Assembly (NCBI RefSeq): GCF_001953055.1
Contig: NZ_CP019044.1
Coordinates: 2,046,001 to 2,110,000, forward strand
Direction: 5' to 3'
Length of the DNA stretch: 64,000 bases
Origin: Salaquimonas pukyongi
Lineage (GTDB): Bacteria; Pseudomonadota; Alphaproteobacteria; Rhizobiales; Rhizobiaceae
Both the position numbers and the translations under genes were made by a program. Numbering within the stretch: the stretch's first letter is position 1; each line of letters starts with the position of its first letter. Under the pieces are notes generated by a model that was not told where the DNA came from, searched no databases, and worked only from the letters and a program-made list of their open reading frames with translations. Of this stretch, positions 1 to 8,840 are shown piece after piece.

Positions 1-999
1 CATATCGATGTGGTCGAAGCCGGGGAGGACTGGACCTGCGATCCGTTTGTGCCCACCATTGCCGGCGGAAAGATCTATGGCCGCGGCACCTGCGACATGA
101 AAGGCGGGCTCGCCACCTCCATCATTGCGGCAGAGGCCTATATTGCCGCCAATCCCGATTATGACGGAGCAATAGAGATTTCCGGCACGGTGGATGAGGA
201 GTCAGGCGGGTTCGGCGGCGTCGCCTATCTGGCCCAAAAAGGCTATTTTTCGAAGCCGCGGGTCGATCATGTCATCATTCCCGAGCCGCTAAACAAGGAC
301 CGCATCTGCCTTGGTCACCGGGGCGTGTGGTGGGCCGAAATCGAGACAAAGGGCGAAATCGCCCATGGCTCCATGCCGTTTCTGGGCGATTGTGCCGTGC
401 GCCACATGGGCGCGGTGCTGGAGCGTTTCGAGCGCGATCTCTTTCCCATGCTTGCCGCCAAGCACACAGCCATGCCGGTGGTACCGGACGGTGCCCGATC
501 CTCGACCTTGAACATCAACGCCATCCATGGCGGCCAGACAGATGACTATTCCGGCCTGCCGAGCCCGAACGTACCCGATTCCTGCCGTATGGTGATCGAC
601 CGCCGCTTTCTTATTGAAGAGGAGATAAAGGAGGTAAAGAAAGAGGTTGTCTCGATCCTGGAAGGCCTAAGGAAGGACCGCCCGAAATTCGAATATGCCA
701 TCCGTGACCTGATGGAGGTTCTTCCCATGATGACGGATCGCGACCAGCCCGTTCCCACAACTGTCGCTGCGGCGATTCGCAGTGTCATGGGCAAGGAACC
801 TGAATACGTGGTCTCGCCGGGAACCTATGACCAGAAACACGTTACCCGCATCGGGCATCTGCATGACTGCATTGCCTACGGGCCCGGCATTCTCGATCTT
901 GCCCACCGCCCGGACGAGTTCATCATCATCGCCGACATGGTCGAAAGCGCCAAGGTCATGGCGCTTTCTATCGATGCCCTGCTGCACCCTTCTAATTAG
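1..999 (+). CDS. M20 family metallopeptidase/deacylase (5' truncated by window edge)
   Basis: Zinc-dependent amidohydrolase of the ArgE/DapE/CPG2 (M20) family, which removes acyl or amino-acyl groups from small amides or peptides in the cytosol. The reading frame is open from base 1 and starts in the conserved HxDVV segment (HIDVVEAGEDW), whose His is a metal ligand. It continues with GRGTCDMKGG (the metal-bridging Asp) and DEESGG (the catalytic Glu pair). A late LAHRPDEF carries the C-terminal metal His. The true start, about 70-80 residues upstream in this family, lies outside the window; the GTG at base 10 is not a credible start because it would drop the first ligand. It precedes a peptide-type ABC importer, so a role in processing the imported substrate is likely but inferred. 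The exact substrate cannot be read from sequence. Confidence 0.9.
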   Translation, partial: HIDVVEAGEDWTCDPFVPTIAGGKIYGRGTCDMKGGLATSIIAAEAYIAANPDYDGAIEISGTVDEESGGFGGVAYLAQKGYFSKPRVDHVIIPEPLNKDRICLGHRGVWWAEIETKGEIAHGSMPFLGDCAVRHMGAVLERFERDLFPMLAAKHTAMPVVPDGARSSTLNINAIHGGQTDDYSGLPSPNVPDSCRMVIDRRFLIEEEIKEVKKEVVSILEGLRKDRPKFEYAIRDLMEVLPMMTDRDQPVPTTVAAAIRSVMGKEPEYVVSPGTYDQKHVTRIGHLHDCIAYGPGILDLAHRPDEFIIIADMVESAKVMALSIDALLHPSN

Positions 1000-1011
1000 C
1001 AGCCGGATTAC

Positions 1012-1380
1012 TTATGCAATGGCAACGGCCATCAGCCAGGTCACCAAGACATAAACGAACAGCACCGCCACTGCATAGCCGCTGTGGAAAGCGTTGAGCA
1101 CCATTGCCGGCACATCCTTGGGCCCGAAATGCAGCTTGGAGGCGGCGGTGGGTGCCAGCACAAGCCATGCAAACGCCAGCAGAACGCCCCCTGCTCCACC
1201 AAGAAAGAGCAGCAAGGGGACCGGCACGGCGAAGATGACCGACCACAAATGCTTGGCCGGATTGCCAGCCACCTTCATCACCGGCACGCCTTTCAGCCAG
1301 TTTGCAAACAGCCCGGTTGCAAAACAGCCGGCAATCCCGCCCGCCACAATGCCCAGCCACACGCCCAGTTCACCATACAT
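1012..1380 (-). CDS. small integral membrane protein, unknown function
   Basis: A 122-residue, very hydrophobic protein with three or four predicted membrane segments (about residues 5-28, 45-75 and 95-120) and short charged loops. The ATG at 1380 is preceded by a strong AAGGAGGGG ribosome site, which decides the start over longer in-frame extensions reading out of the importer gene. It lies on the opposite strand between the M20 peptidase (convergent, 12 bases apart) and the binding-protein gene (divergent). The family is not recognised. Codon use and ribosome site argue that it is real. Confidence 0.7.
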   Translation of the reverse strand: MYGELGVWLGIVAGGIAGCFATGLFANWLKGVPVMKVAGNPAKHLWSVIFAVPVPLLLFLGGAGGVLLAFAWLVLAPTAASKLHFGPKDVPAMVLNAFHSGYAVAVLFVYVLVTWLMAVAIA

Positions 1381-1563
1381 TCGCCCCTCCTTGCCATGAT
1401 CGCCATCATGATTGTTGTGATGCAGCCGATTGTGCGCTGCGGCGGCGCAAACCGCAACCTGCCAGTACAACTGTAAACAGGCCGCAAGTTCCCGCAAAAT
1501 CCGTTGCAACCGGTGCCGGGCCTGCCTATGCTCATGGCGGTTTTGTTTGCAAGGGAGGCATCC

Positions 1564-3069
1564 ATGTCCGTCAACCGTTCGAAGAACGGGTTCGTGCGCA
1601 ATATCGCGGCCGCAATTTTTGTTTCCACCGTTTTCGTTTCCACACCGGCACTCGCTGCCAAGGACACGCTGGTGATGGGCGTCGCGCTGGAGCCGCCCCA
1701 TCTCGATCCGACGGCTGGCGCTGCAGCCGCGATCGACGAAGTCGTCTATGCCAATGTGTTCGAGGGATTGACCCGCATCAATGAAAACGGCGAGGTGTTG
1801 CCCGCACTGGCAGAAAGCTGGGAAGTTTCCGAAGACGGCAAGACCTACACCTTCAAGCTTCGCAGCGGCGTCAAGTTCCATGACGGAACGGACTTCGATG
1901 CCGAAGACGTCAAATTCTCACTGGACCGTGCCCGTGCAGAAGATTCGACCAACGCCCAGAAAGGCCTGTTTGCCGCCATTCAATCGGTAGAGGCAAGCGA
2001 TCCGCAAACAGTCGTGGTCAATCTTTCCACACCGGCAGGCAGCTTCCTGTTCAATCTGGGTTGGGGCGACGCGGTCATCGTTGCTCCCGAATCGGCAGAC
2101 GGCAACAAGGAAAATCCGGTCGGCACCGGCCCCTTCAAGTTCTCCAACTGGGCCAAGGGTTCGGCCATCGAGATCGTTCGCAACGATGAATACTGGGGTG
2201 AAGCCGTCGCACTGTCCAAGGCAACCTTCCGCATCATCCCCGATGCAGCAGCAGCGACCAACGCCCTGCTTGCCGGTGATGTGGATGCCTTTGCCAATTT
2301 CCCGGCCCCCGAGGCCCTGCCGCAGCTTGAAGCCGATCCCCGCTTTGCGGTGGTTCAGGGCTCCACCGAGGGTGAGACCATCCTGTCCACCAACAATTCC
2401 AAGGCACCGTTCAGCGACCCGAAGGTGCGCCAGGCGATTGCCCATACTCTTGATCGGCAGGCAATCATCGATGGCGCGATGTTCGGCCAGGGAACGCCGA
2501 TCGGCACGCATTTCGCACCCCATCATCCAGCCTACAAGGCAGAACTGATCAACACCTATCCGCACGATACAAAAAAGGCCAAGGCCCTGCTGGCGGAGGC
2601 CGGCTTCCCGGAAGGGTTCAAGGCAACCCTGCAACTGCCGCCCCCCACCTATGCCCGCCGCGGCGGCGAAATCATCGCCTCCCAGCTGCGTGAAATCGGC
2701 ATCGATCTGGAAATCATCCCCGTCGAGTGGAAACAGTGGCTCGAAGGTCCCTTCAAGGGCGACTATGACCTGACCATCGTTTCCCACACCGAGCCGATGG
2801 ACATCGGCATCTATGCCAATCCGGACTACTACTTCAAATACGATTCGAAGGAACTCCAGGATGTCATCGCCAAACTCGATGTCACCGCTAACACCGAAGA
2901 ACGCTACAGGCTGATGGGCGAAGCACAGACGATCATCACAACGGATGCGGTCAATGGCTATCTCTTCCAGCTTGCCAAATCCGGTGTCTGGAATGCCAGG
3001 ATTGAGGGGCTTTGGAAAAACTCACCCGTCCAGGCAAACGACCTGACAGGTGTGCGCTGGACCGAGTGA
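1564..3069 (+). CDS. ABC transporter substrate-binding protein, peptide/nickel/opine type (SBP_bac_5)
   Basis: Periplasmic solute receptor of a DppA/OppA-type importer, 501 residues, a normal length. The N-terminus MSVNRSKNGF, a hydrophobic core and an ALAA-like signal-peptidase site near residue 33 form a classical Sec signal peptide. The mature part begins with the family pattern LVMGVALEPPHLDPT and contains LAESWEVSEDGKTYTFKLR and NPVGTGPFKF, typical of cluster C binding proteins. ATG 1564 was chosen because GGGAGG lies at the right distance upstream and the signal peptide starts there; an in-frame ATG at 1504 would bury it. It is the first gene of a tight four-gene importer operon (SBP, two permeases, double ATPase). 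The ligand is unknown; the upstream M20 amidohydrolase suggests an N-acylated or peptide-like compound. Confidence 0.92.
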   Translation: MSVNRSKNGFVRNIAAAIFVSTVFVSTPALAAKDTLVMGVALEPPHLDPTAGAAAAIDEVVYANVFEGLTRINENGEVLPALAESWEVSEDGKTYTFKLRSGVKFHDGTDFDAEDVKFSLDRARAEDSTNAQKGLFAAIQSVEASDPQTVVVNLSTPAGSFLFNLGWGDAVIVAPESADGNKENPVGTGPFKFSNWAKGSAIEIVRNDEYWGEAVALSKATFRIIPDAAAATNALLAGDVDAFANFPAPEALPQLEADPRFAVVQGSTEGETILSTNNSKAPFSDPKVRQAIAHTLDRQAIIDGAMFGQGTPIGTHFAPHHPAYKAELINTYPHDTKKAKALLAEAGFPEGFKATLQLPPPTYARRGGEIIASQLREIGIDLEIIPVEWKQWLEGPFKGDYDLTIVSHTEPMDIGIYANPDYYFKYDSKELQDVIAKLDVTANTEERYRLMGEAQTIITTDAVNGYLFQLAKSGVWNARIEGLWKNSPVQANDLTGVRWTE

Positions 3070-3152
3070 CCGCCTCTGTCGGCGTTGATTAAGGTGCACG
3101 GCGCAGTTGCCGCGCCCCTTGTTACAGGAGTGGCAACCATCACACGGAACGC

Positions 3153-4103
3153 ATGAGCTATTTTGTCTTCCGCCGCCTGCTGTCGCTGATCCTGACGCTT
3201 CTGCTTGCCACCATCGTGATCTTTGCCGTGCTGGAAGTGGTTCCCGGCGATCCCGCCCGCCTGATGCTGGGGATCAATGCCACCGAAGATGCCGTCGCTG
3301 CGCTGCGCGAACAACTGGGCCTCAACCAGCCCTTGCTGACACGTTACTTTTCCTGGGTTGCGGGCTTGTTGCAGGGCGATCTGGGCCAGAGCTTCACCTA
3401 TTCTTCATCCGTCACAGAACTGATCGGCGAGCGCATATGGGTATCGCTTCCCCTTGCCCTCATGGCGCTGTCGTTGTCGACGCTCATTGCCATTCCTGTC
3501 GGCCTTTATGCAGCCGCAAGACGCGGCAAGGCCAGCGACACCACGATCATGGCGGCAAGCCAGTTCGGCATCGCCATCCCCAATTTCTGGTTTGCGCTAT
3601 TGCTGGTTTATGTCTTCGCCGTTCTGTTGCGGTGGGTGCCAGCCGGCGGCTTTCCCGGCTGGCAGGCCGGGTTCTGGCCGGCACTGAAATCGCTCGCACT
3701 TCCCGCAATCGCACTTGCCCTGCCCCAGGCGGCCATTCTTTCGCGCGTTGCCCGCTCCGCCCTGATCGAGGTGCTTGGTGAGGATTTCATCCGCACCGCC
3801 CGTGCCAAGGGGCTGACCCGCAGCCAGACCCTCTGGCACCATGCCCTCAGGAATGCGCTGATCCCGGTTGTCACCATCATGGGATTGCAGTTTGCTTTCC
3901 TGCTTGCCGGAACGATCATCATCGAGAATGTCTTCTACCTGCCGGGTCTTGGGCGCCTCGTCTTTCAGGCGATCACCCAGCACGATCTGCCGGTGGTTCA
4001 GGGCACCGTATTGCTGCTGGTCGCAAGCGTGGTGCTGACCAACTTCCTCGTCGATCTCGTCTATGCCTGGATCGATCCGCGCCTGCGAAAGGCAGCGCGA
4101 TGA
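3153..4103 (+). CDS. ABC transporter permease, DppB type
   Basis: Inner-membrane permease of the peptide/nickel importer family, 316 residues, six predicted membrane helices. The N-terminus (YFVFRRLLSLILTLLLAT) is the standard DppB first helix, followed by VPGDPARLMLG. The EAA loop contacting the ATPase is visible around residues 205-225 (IEVLGEDFIRTARAKGL). It starts 83 bases after the binding-protein gene and its last codon overlaps the next start (ATGA at 4100), so it is translationally coupled to the second permease. Confidence 0.94.
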   Translation: MSYFVFRRLLSLILTLLLATIVIFAVLEVVPGDPARLMLGINATEDAVAALREQLGLNQPLLTRYFSWVAGLLQGDLGQSFTYSSSVTELIGERIWVSLPLALMALSLSTLIAIPVGLYAAARRGKASDTTIMAASQFGIAIPNFWFALLLVYVFAVLLRWVPAGGFPGWQAGFWPALKSLALPAIALALPQAAILSRVARSALIEVLGEDFIRTARAKGLTRSQTLWHHALRNALIPVVTIMGLQFAFLLAGTIIIENVFYLPGLGRLVFQAITQHDLPVVQGTVLLLVASVVLTNFLVDLVYAWIDPRLRKAAR

Positions 4104-5020
4104 CGGAACCCCGAAGCGATACAGGTGAGCGGCTGCCGCAAGCGGGCGGCAAGCCTGTTGGCCTCCTCCCCAGGATGCTGACCTCGCGCTCCTTCATCAT
4201 CGGTGCGCTGATCACCGCAGCCATCGTTTTGATGGCGCTGATCTCCTTTGTCTGGACCCCCTATGACGTCACCAGGCTCATCGTGGCAAACCGGCTGAAA
4301 GCACCATCGCCGGAACATCTCTTCGGCACCGACCACTTCGGGCGCGATGTCTTCTCCATGATCATGGTGGGCGCGCGCAACTCGATTGCCGTGGCATTGA
4401 TTGCTGTTGGCATCGGCATGACAATCGGCGTGCCGCTGGGAGCCTGGGCGGCAGCAAAGCGCGGCATCGCCGATGATGTTCTGATGCGCACCAACGATCT
4501 GATCTTCGCCTTTCCCTCCATCCTTTCAGCCGTCATGATCACAGCAATCTTCGGCCCCGGCGCGGTCAACGCCATCATCGCCATCGGCATCTTCAACATT
4601 CCGGTTTTTGCACGGCTGACGCGCGGCGCCGCGCTTTCCCTGTGGACACGGGAATTCGTTCTGGCGGCAAGGGTTTCGGGCAAGGGCGCAGCACGAATCT
4701 CTGTCGAACACATCCTGCCCAACATCGCCAACCTGCTGATCGTCCAGGGCACGATCCAGTTTTCGCTCGGCATCCTGGCAGAAGCCGGCCTCTCCTATGT
4801 GGGGCTCGGCGCCCAGCCGCCCATGCCAAGCTGGGGACGCATGCTGTTCGAAGCCCAGACCATGATGGCGATCGCCCCTCACATGGCGATCTTTCCGGGC
4901 CTTGCGATCATCTTCACCGTGCTTGGCCTCAATCTGATGGGCGATGGCCTGCGCGATGCCCTCGATCCGAAGCTGAGGGAAAGCGCTTCAGAAGAAAGCC
5001 CGCAAGGGGGTGATGGATGA
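4100..5020 (+). CDS. ABC transporter permease, DppC type
   Basis: Second permease subunit, 306 residues. It has a short cytoplasmic N-terminus, a first helix near residues 30-52, then the DppC hallmark LFGTDHFGRDVFSMIMVGAR and the ATPase-contact EAA loop with VLAARVSGKGAARI. The C-terminal GLNLMGDGLRDALDPKLR is the usual family ending. It overlaps the upstream permease and the downstream ATPase by four bases each (ATGA), so all three are made from one message. It pairs with the DppB-type subunit to form the translocation pore. Confidence 0.94.
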   Translation: MTEPRSDTGERLPQAGGKPVGLLPRMLTSRSFIIGALITAAIVLMALISFVWTPYDVTRLIVANRLKAPSPEHLFGTDHFGRDVFSMIMVGARNSIAVALIAVGIGMTIGVPLGAWAAAKRGIADDVLMRTNDLIFAFPSILSAVMITAIFGPGAVNAIIAIGIFNIPVFARLTRGAALSLWTREFVLAARVSGKGAARISVEHILPNIANLLIVQGTIQFSLGILAEAGLSYVGLGAQPPMPSWGRMLFEAQTMMAIAPHMAIFPGLAIIFTVLGLNLMGDGLRDALDPKLRESASEESPQGGDG

Positions 5021-6663
5021 GCCTGCTGTCGGTCAAGCACCTCTCCCTGGCCATCAAGGGCAAGCCGATCCTCAAACATGTGGATTTTCAGCTTGAAGCA
5101 GGCCGCATTACCGGCCTCGTTGGGGAATCAGGCTCCGGCAAATCGCTTACCGCACTGTCGATCATGCAACTGCTGCCGGCCGGATCACGTACCGGGGGTT
5201 CAATCCGCTTTGGTAAAAAGGAACTCCTCGATGCCGGCGAGGAAACCATGTGCGCCCTGCGGGGCGACGATATTGGCATGGTGTTTCAGGAGCCGATGAC
5301 CGCGCTCAATCCGGTCAAGGCGATTGGCGAGCAGGTTGCCGAAGGCATCCGCATCCATGCCGGCGTTTCCAATGCCGAGGCCATGACGCGCGCAGCTTCA
5401 ATCCTCACCCGGGTCGGCCTGCCACCAGAGCGCTTTCCGCTTTCGCGCTACCCCCACGAACTGTCCGGCGGCCAGCGTCAGCGCGTGGTCATTGCCATGG
5501 CATGCGCAATGCGCCCGAAACTGCTCATCGCTGACGAGCCAACGACGGCACTGGATGTGCTGGTGCAGGCGCAGATCCTGGAATTGCTGAAGGAACTGGT
5601 TCGCGAAGACGGCATGGCGATGCTGTTTATCAGCCATGATCTTGGCGTCGTGGCGGAACTGGCCGACGACATCGTCGTCATGCGCCATGGCGAGGTTCAG
5701 GAGGCAGGCCCGGCCATCGTGGTGCTGAAGGACCGTGCGCACCCCTACACCGCCCAACTGGCCGAGGCTTCCAGCCATGTCCCCGAACAATCCGAACCCT
5801 GGCAGGCAGAGGCGGGCAAACCTGCCATGTTGAAGATTGAGAACCTGGTCTGCGAATATCCGGGCCGCCGCACCTCGCTGTTTGCAAGGGCCCAGCCTTT
5901 CAAGGCAGTGGACGATGTCAGCTTTGAAATGCAGGACGGTGAAATTTTGGGCCTTGTCGGTGAATCAGGATGCGGGAAGTCAACCCTGTCGCGCGCCGTT
6001 CTCGGACTCATGCGGCCTGCATCAGGTCAAATCCTTTCTGCCGGCAAGGTGCTGAATTCGCCCGGCACCCTCAACACGCAAGGCATCGTTCATCTGGCGC
6101 AGGCGGTATTTCAGGATCCATATGGGTCGTTCAATCCGCGCCACACAGCCGAGCGGCTGGTCGCAGAACCGCTGTTCCTGGATAACATCGCTTCACGTGC
6201 GGAAAAACGCATGCAGGTGACCGAGGCGCTGGAAAGCGTCGGTTTGTCGGCCTCAGACCTTGGCAAATATCCGCATGAATTTTCCGGCGGCCAGCGCCAG
6301 CGCCTCGCCATCGCCCGTGCCATTGTCAATCATCCCCGGCTGATTGTCGCCGACGAGCCGGTTTCCGCCCTGGACGTTTCGATCCGTGCGCAAATCCTGG
6401 ACCTGATCGTTGAACTGCGCGAGCGCAAGGGGCTTGCCTGGCTTTTCATCAGCCACGATCTGGCTGTCGTTCACGCCCTGTGCGACACGGTAATGGTGAT
6501 GCAGCATGGCAGGATTGTGGAAAGCGGTCCGGCGAAGGCGCTCTATGCAGCTCCAGGTGAGGCTTACACCAAACAGCTGATTTCTGCTGCACCCGACCTT
6601 GCCGCTGCGCTTACCCGGCGCACGGAACCGGTCCAGGTCTTGAACTCACAAAAAGAAGCCTAG
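5017..6663 (+). CDS. ABC transporter ATP-binding protein with two fused ATPase domains (DppD-DppF type)
   Basis: A 548-residue cytoplasmic ATPase carrying both nucleotide-binding domains of the importer in one chain. Domain 1 has Walker A GESGSGKS near residue 37, signature [14 protein letters not shown] near 148 and Walker [13 protein letters not shown]. Domain 2 (from about residue 272) has [22 protein letters not shown] and [12 protein letters not shown], each followed by the switch His in FISHDL. Fused DppDF ATPases are common in alphaproteobacteria. The ATGA overlap with the upstream permease closes the operon, and a dispersed repeat begins immediately after the stop codon. Confidence 0.94.
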   Translation: MSLLSVKHLSLAIKGKPILKHVDFQLEAGRITGLVGESGSGKSLTALSIMQLLPAGSRTGGSIRFGKKELLDAGEETMCALRGDDIGMVFQEPMTALNPVKAIGEQVAEGIRIHAGVSNAEAMTRAASILTRVGLPPERFPLSRYPHELSGGQRQRVVIAMACAMRPKLLIADEPTTALDVLVQAQILELLKELVREDGMAMLFISHDLGVVAELADDIVVMRHGEVQEAGPAIVVLKDRAHPYTAQLAEASSHVPEQSEPWQAEAGKPAMLKIENLVCEYPGRRTSLFARAQPFKAVDDVSFEMQDGEILGLVGESGCGKSTLSRAVLGLMRPASGQILSAGKVLNSPGTLNTQGIVHLAQAVFQDPYGSFNPRHTAERLVAEPLFLDNIASRAEKRMQVTEALESVGLSASDLGKYPHEFSGGQRQRLAIARAIVNHPRLIVADEPVSALDVSIRAQILDLIVELRERKGLAWLFISHDLAVVHALCDTVMVMQHGRIVESGPAKALYAAPGEAYTKQLISAAPDLAAALTRRTEPVQVLNSQKEA

Positions 6664-6931
6664 GCTGTATCGACATTTAGGTTTCGCACGCGGCGCGAGA
6701 CGGATTTCGTCTCTGGCAAGGCGAAAAATCCGCCGTGGTGTGGCCCCACCACAAGGGGTTTTCAACGATGCCAGGGGCAAAATCCGCCGCGTTCTGCAAG
6801 AACAGGGGAAAGTCGCCCACTTCGGCGTCGCGGAACCTCGAAAGGATCAGGCACTGTTAGTATTTTCCGACGCTGCCCGAAGGGCAAGGAACCAAGTTCA
6901 AACGATTCCATTTAAGCCGGACACGCTCTAG
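6664..6931. repeat. dispersed intergenic repeat, copy 1
   Basis: No convincing gene lies here. The right end (6896-6931), read on the minus strand, begins CTAGAGCGTGTCCGG and runs through TGGAATCGTTTGAAC. It matches the left end of the second repeat at 53142-53174 at about 29 of 33 bases. Both elements also contain GGCGAAAAATCC (here 6721-6732). An internal inverted repeat pairs CGGATTT (6701) with AAATCCG (about 6726). The stop codon of the TerB-family gene lies inside the right end. It looks like a small non-coding repeat of a type common between genes in rhizobia; the left boundary is uncertain. Confidence 0.6.
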
Positions 6932-7365
6932 TTTTCCTGCTCCACACTTTCCTCCCCGTCGGCGTCAAGGCCAAGCAGTTCGGCAGCGCGGGTCAGCATG
7001 TTGATTTCAAACTCGTGAAACTCCTGATCGGAGAGCGAAATTGCCTTCATGTCCTCGAAAATCTCGCGCCGCCGGGCAACCGGCAGTTTGCGGATGGGGC
7101 CGGTGAGCGGAAATGCCTCCGGCTGCTCCTTGGCGATCTGCAGCACTTCCTGCTCGAAGTGCATTAACTCGTCTTCACTGACATCCAGGCTTTGCGCCAG
7201 CAGGTTGCGGAAATACTGCAATTCCTGCGATCGCACACGCCCATCGACCAGTATCACCCGGTAATAGAGAACCGCAACGGCGGTGCGCATGTCCTCGCGC
7301 GTGATTTCAATGGACTGCGCCGGTTCTCCCAGCTTGTCCAGCAGATGCTTGACGGAAGCATACAA
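6928..7365 (-). CDS. TerB family tellurite-resistance-like protein
   Basis: A small helical cytoplasmic protein of the TerB/DUF533-like fold (about 145 residues). The family core is visible as AVAVLYYRVILVDGRVRSQEL (an acidic EF-hand-like turn, residues 30-50) and ELMHFEQEVL. TerB domains bind metal ions at the membrane face in tellurite-resistance systems, but stand-alone copies like this have no assigned role. Start choice: TTG at 7365 is preceded by GAGGGG at good spacing and gives the usual N-terminus (YASVKHLLDKLG); a longer form from TTG 7419 has no ribosome site. The stop codon overlaps the end of the repeat at 6664-6931. Confidence 0.75.
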   Translation of the reverse strand: MYASVKHLLDKLGEPAQSIEITREDMRTAVAVLYYRVILVDGRVRSQELQYFRNLLAQSLDVSEDELMHFEQEVLQIAKEQPEAFPLTGPIRKLPVARRREIFEDMKAISLSDQEFHEFEINMLTRAAELLGLDADGEESVEQEN

Positions 7366-7445
7366 GAATTTCGCCCCTCTTTTTAAGCCGAGGCTACACG
7401 CAACCAGAGATTTCAGCAAGGGAGGACAACCGGGCCGAAAATGCT

Positions 7446-7578
7446 AAAAAACCGACTATCACCAGGCAAGAGCCGGGAAATAGTCGGTTTTGAGACGCTA
7501 CAAGCCGGCATTGCCAGCCAACTGTATAGCCCCGGTACGCAGTACCTGATCCGGGGGTCGGTCCGGTTGCTGCCGGAC
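7446..7578. other. structured intergenic region, possible small RNA or leader
   Basis: Three inverted repeats stand in a row with no gene. First, AAAACCGACTAT pairs with ATAGTCGGTTTT (12 of 12 bases) around a 20-base loop (about 7447-7490). Second, CCCCGG with an inner TAC/GTA pairs with CCGGGG (about 7529-7555). Third, GTCCGG pairs with CCGGAC (7561-7578). The first could serve as a terminator in either direction; the set together looks like a folded RNA. It matches no riboswitch or sRNA family I can recognise. The rest of 7580-7775 is AT-richer and presumably holds the promoter of the homocysteine methyltransferase gene. Confidence 0.4.
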
Positions 7579-7775
7579 ACGCATTGAGTTTTATGCGAAT
7601 AGTGTAAACAGGCGGTTAGAATTGGGTTACGGCATGATTAACAGAGAAGGTTTTTGCCACTGATCTGCAAAAAAGTTCCAGCAAGACCTGATTTGGCTGT
7701 CGCCCCTTCGGTTTTTCCCGCCCTGCGCCTGCCGGACCAACAAAACAGCTTGACCAAAGGGCGCAGGAAAAATAA

Positions 7776-7795
7776 ATATAAAGAAATCTTTATAT
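7776..7795. promoter_or_regulatory. 20-bp near-palindromic operator, methionine/SAH-type
   Basis: ATATAAAGAAATCTTTATAT is palindromic except at the central pair and lies 24 bases before the ATG of the homocysteine methyltransferase. The same palindrome recurs at 17376-17395 before the folate-side methyltransferase of the same pathway. The shape and sequence resemble the sites of ArsR-family SAH/methionine regulators (SahR type) in proteobacteria; that assignment is from memory of the motif, and no regulator gene is in the window. A site this close to the start would repress by blocking the promoter or transcript start. Confidence 0.65.
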
Positions 7796-7819
7796 CCTCA
7801 TATCACAAAGGGCATCGTG

Positions 7820-8836
7820 ATGGATCTGCTTACCCGATTGCTGGAGGAAAAGGGTGTCCTTCTGGCCGATGGCGCAACAGGCACCAACCTGTTCGACATG
7901 GGCCTTACATCCGGTAACTCGCCGGAATTCTGGAACGACGAAAAACCGGAGAACATCCGAAAGCTGCATCAGGACTTTGTCGATGCCGGCAGCGACATCA
8001 TCCTCACCAACACCTTTGGCTGCAACCCGCACCGCCTCAAGCTGCACAATGCCCAGGACCGGGTGTTCGAACTGAACGAAAAGGCGGCGCAAATCGCCCG
8101 GGACGTTGCTGAAAACGCTGAACGGCCGGTGGTGGTGGCAGGTTCGGTTGGCCCCACCGGTGAATTGCTCGTGCCGCTTGGCGCGCTGACCAAGGAAGAA
8201 GCCAAGCAGGCGTTCGTCGAACAGATGGAAGGACTGAAGGCCGGCGGCGCCGATGTGTTCTGGATCGAGACCATGTCCGCCGTCGACGAGATCGAGGCAG
8301 CAGCACAAGCAGCCGTGGAAGTCGGTCTACCATATGTGGTTACCGCCTCTTTCGACACGGCGGGAAAAACCATGATGGGGCTTGCGCCTGCAAACATGCC
8401 GGCAATGCTGGCAAGCCAGGACAGGGCACCCCTGGCCGTGGGTGCCAATTGCGGTGTCGGCGCATCCGATCTGCTGTCCTCCGTTCTCGACATGACGGCT
8501 GCCGATCCTTCGGCGATTGTGATTGCCAAGGCAAATTGCGGCATTCCCGAAATCCGGGGTGAAAATGTCGTCTATACCGGCACGCCGGAACTGATGGCCG
8601 ATTACACAAAATTGGCCATGGATGCCGGCGCACGGATCATTGGCGGATGCTGCGGCACGTCCTGCAACCATTTGCGCTATATGCGCAAGGCGCTTGACGA
8701 GCATCTTGCCGTCGAAAAGCCTCAACGGCCGACCGTGGAGGAAATCGTTGAAAAGATCGGCCCGATGAAAAACGCTACCTCGTCGGCCAATGACGAGACA
8801 CCACGCCGGGAACGGCGGGGCAAGCGGCGGGCTTGA
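7820..8836 (+). CDS. bmt: homocysteine S-methyltransferase (betaine-homocysteine methyltransferase family)
   Basis: Cytosolic zinc enzyme that methylates homocysteine to methionine, 338 residues. Motifs: DGATGTNLF near the N-terminus, NTFGCNPHRL, GANCGVGASD and GGCCGTSCNH, the Cys residues of the last two forming the zinc site that holds homocysteine. ATG 7820 was chosen over the adjacent GTG 7817. Its methyl donor cannot be read from sequence. Betaine is the family's textbook donor, but the neighbourhood (separate corrinoid protein, methyl-THF methyltransferase, MetF and corrinoid activator) fits the homocysteine module of a split MetH, in which methyl-cobalamin on the corrinoid protein is the donor. 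A palindromic operator sits immediately upstream. It ends four bases from the convergent ferredoxin-like gene. Confidence 0.88.
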   Translation: MDLLTRLLEEKGVLLADGATGTNLFDMGLTSGNSPEFWNDEKPENIRKLHQDFVDAGSDIILTNTFGCNPHRLKLHNAQDRVFELNEKAAQIARDVAENAERPVVVAGSVGPTGELLVPLGALTKEEAKQAFVEQMEGLKAGGADVFWIETMSAVDEIEAAAQAAVEVGLPYVVTASFDTAGKTMMGLAPANMPAMLASQDRAPLAVGANCGVGASDLLSSVLDMTAADPSAIVIAKANCGIPEIRGENVVYTGTPELMADYTKLAMDAGARIIGGCCGTSCNHLRYMRKALDEHLAVEKPQRPTVEEIVEKIGPMKNATSSANDETPRRERRGKRRA

Positions 8837-8840
8837 AAGC

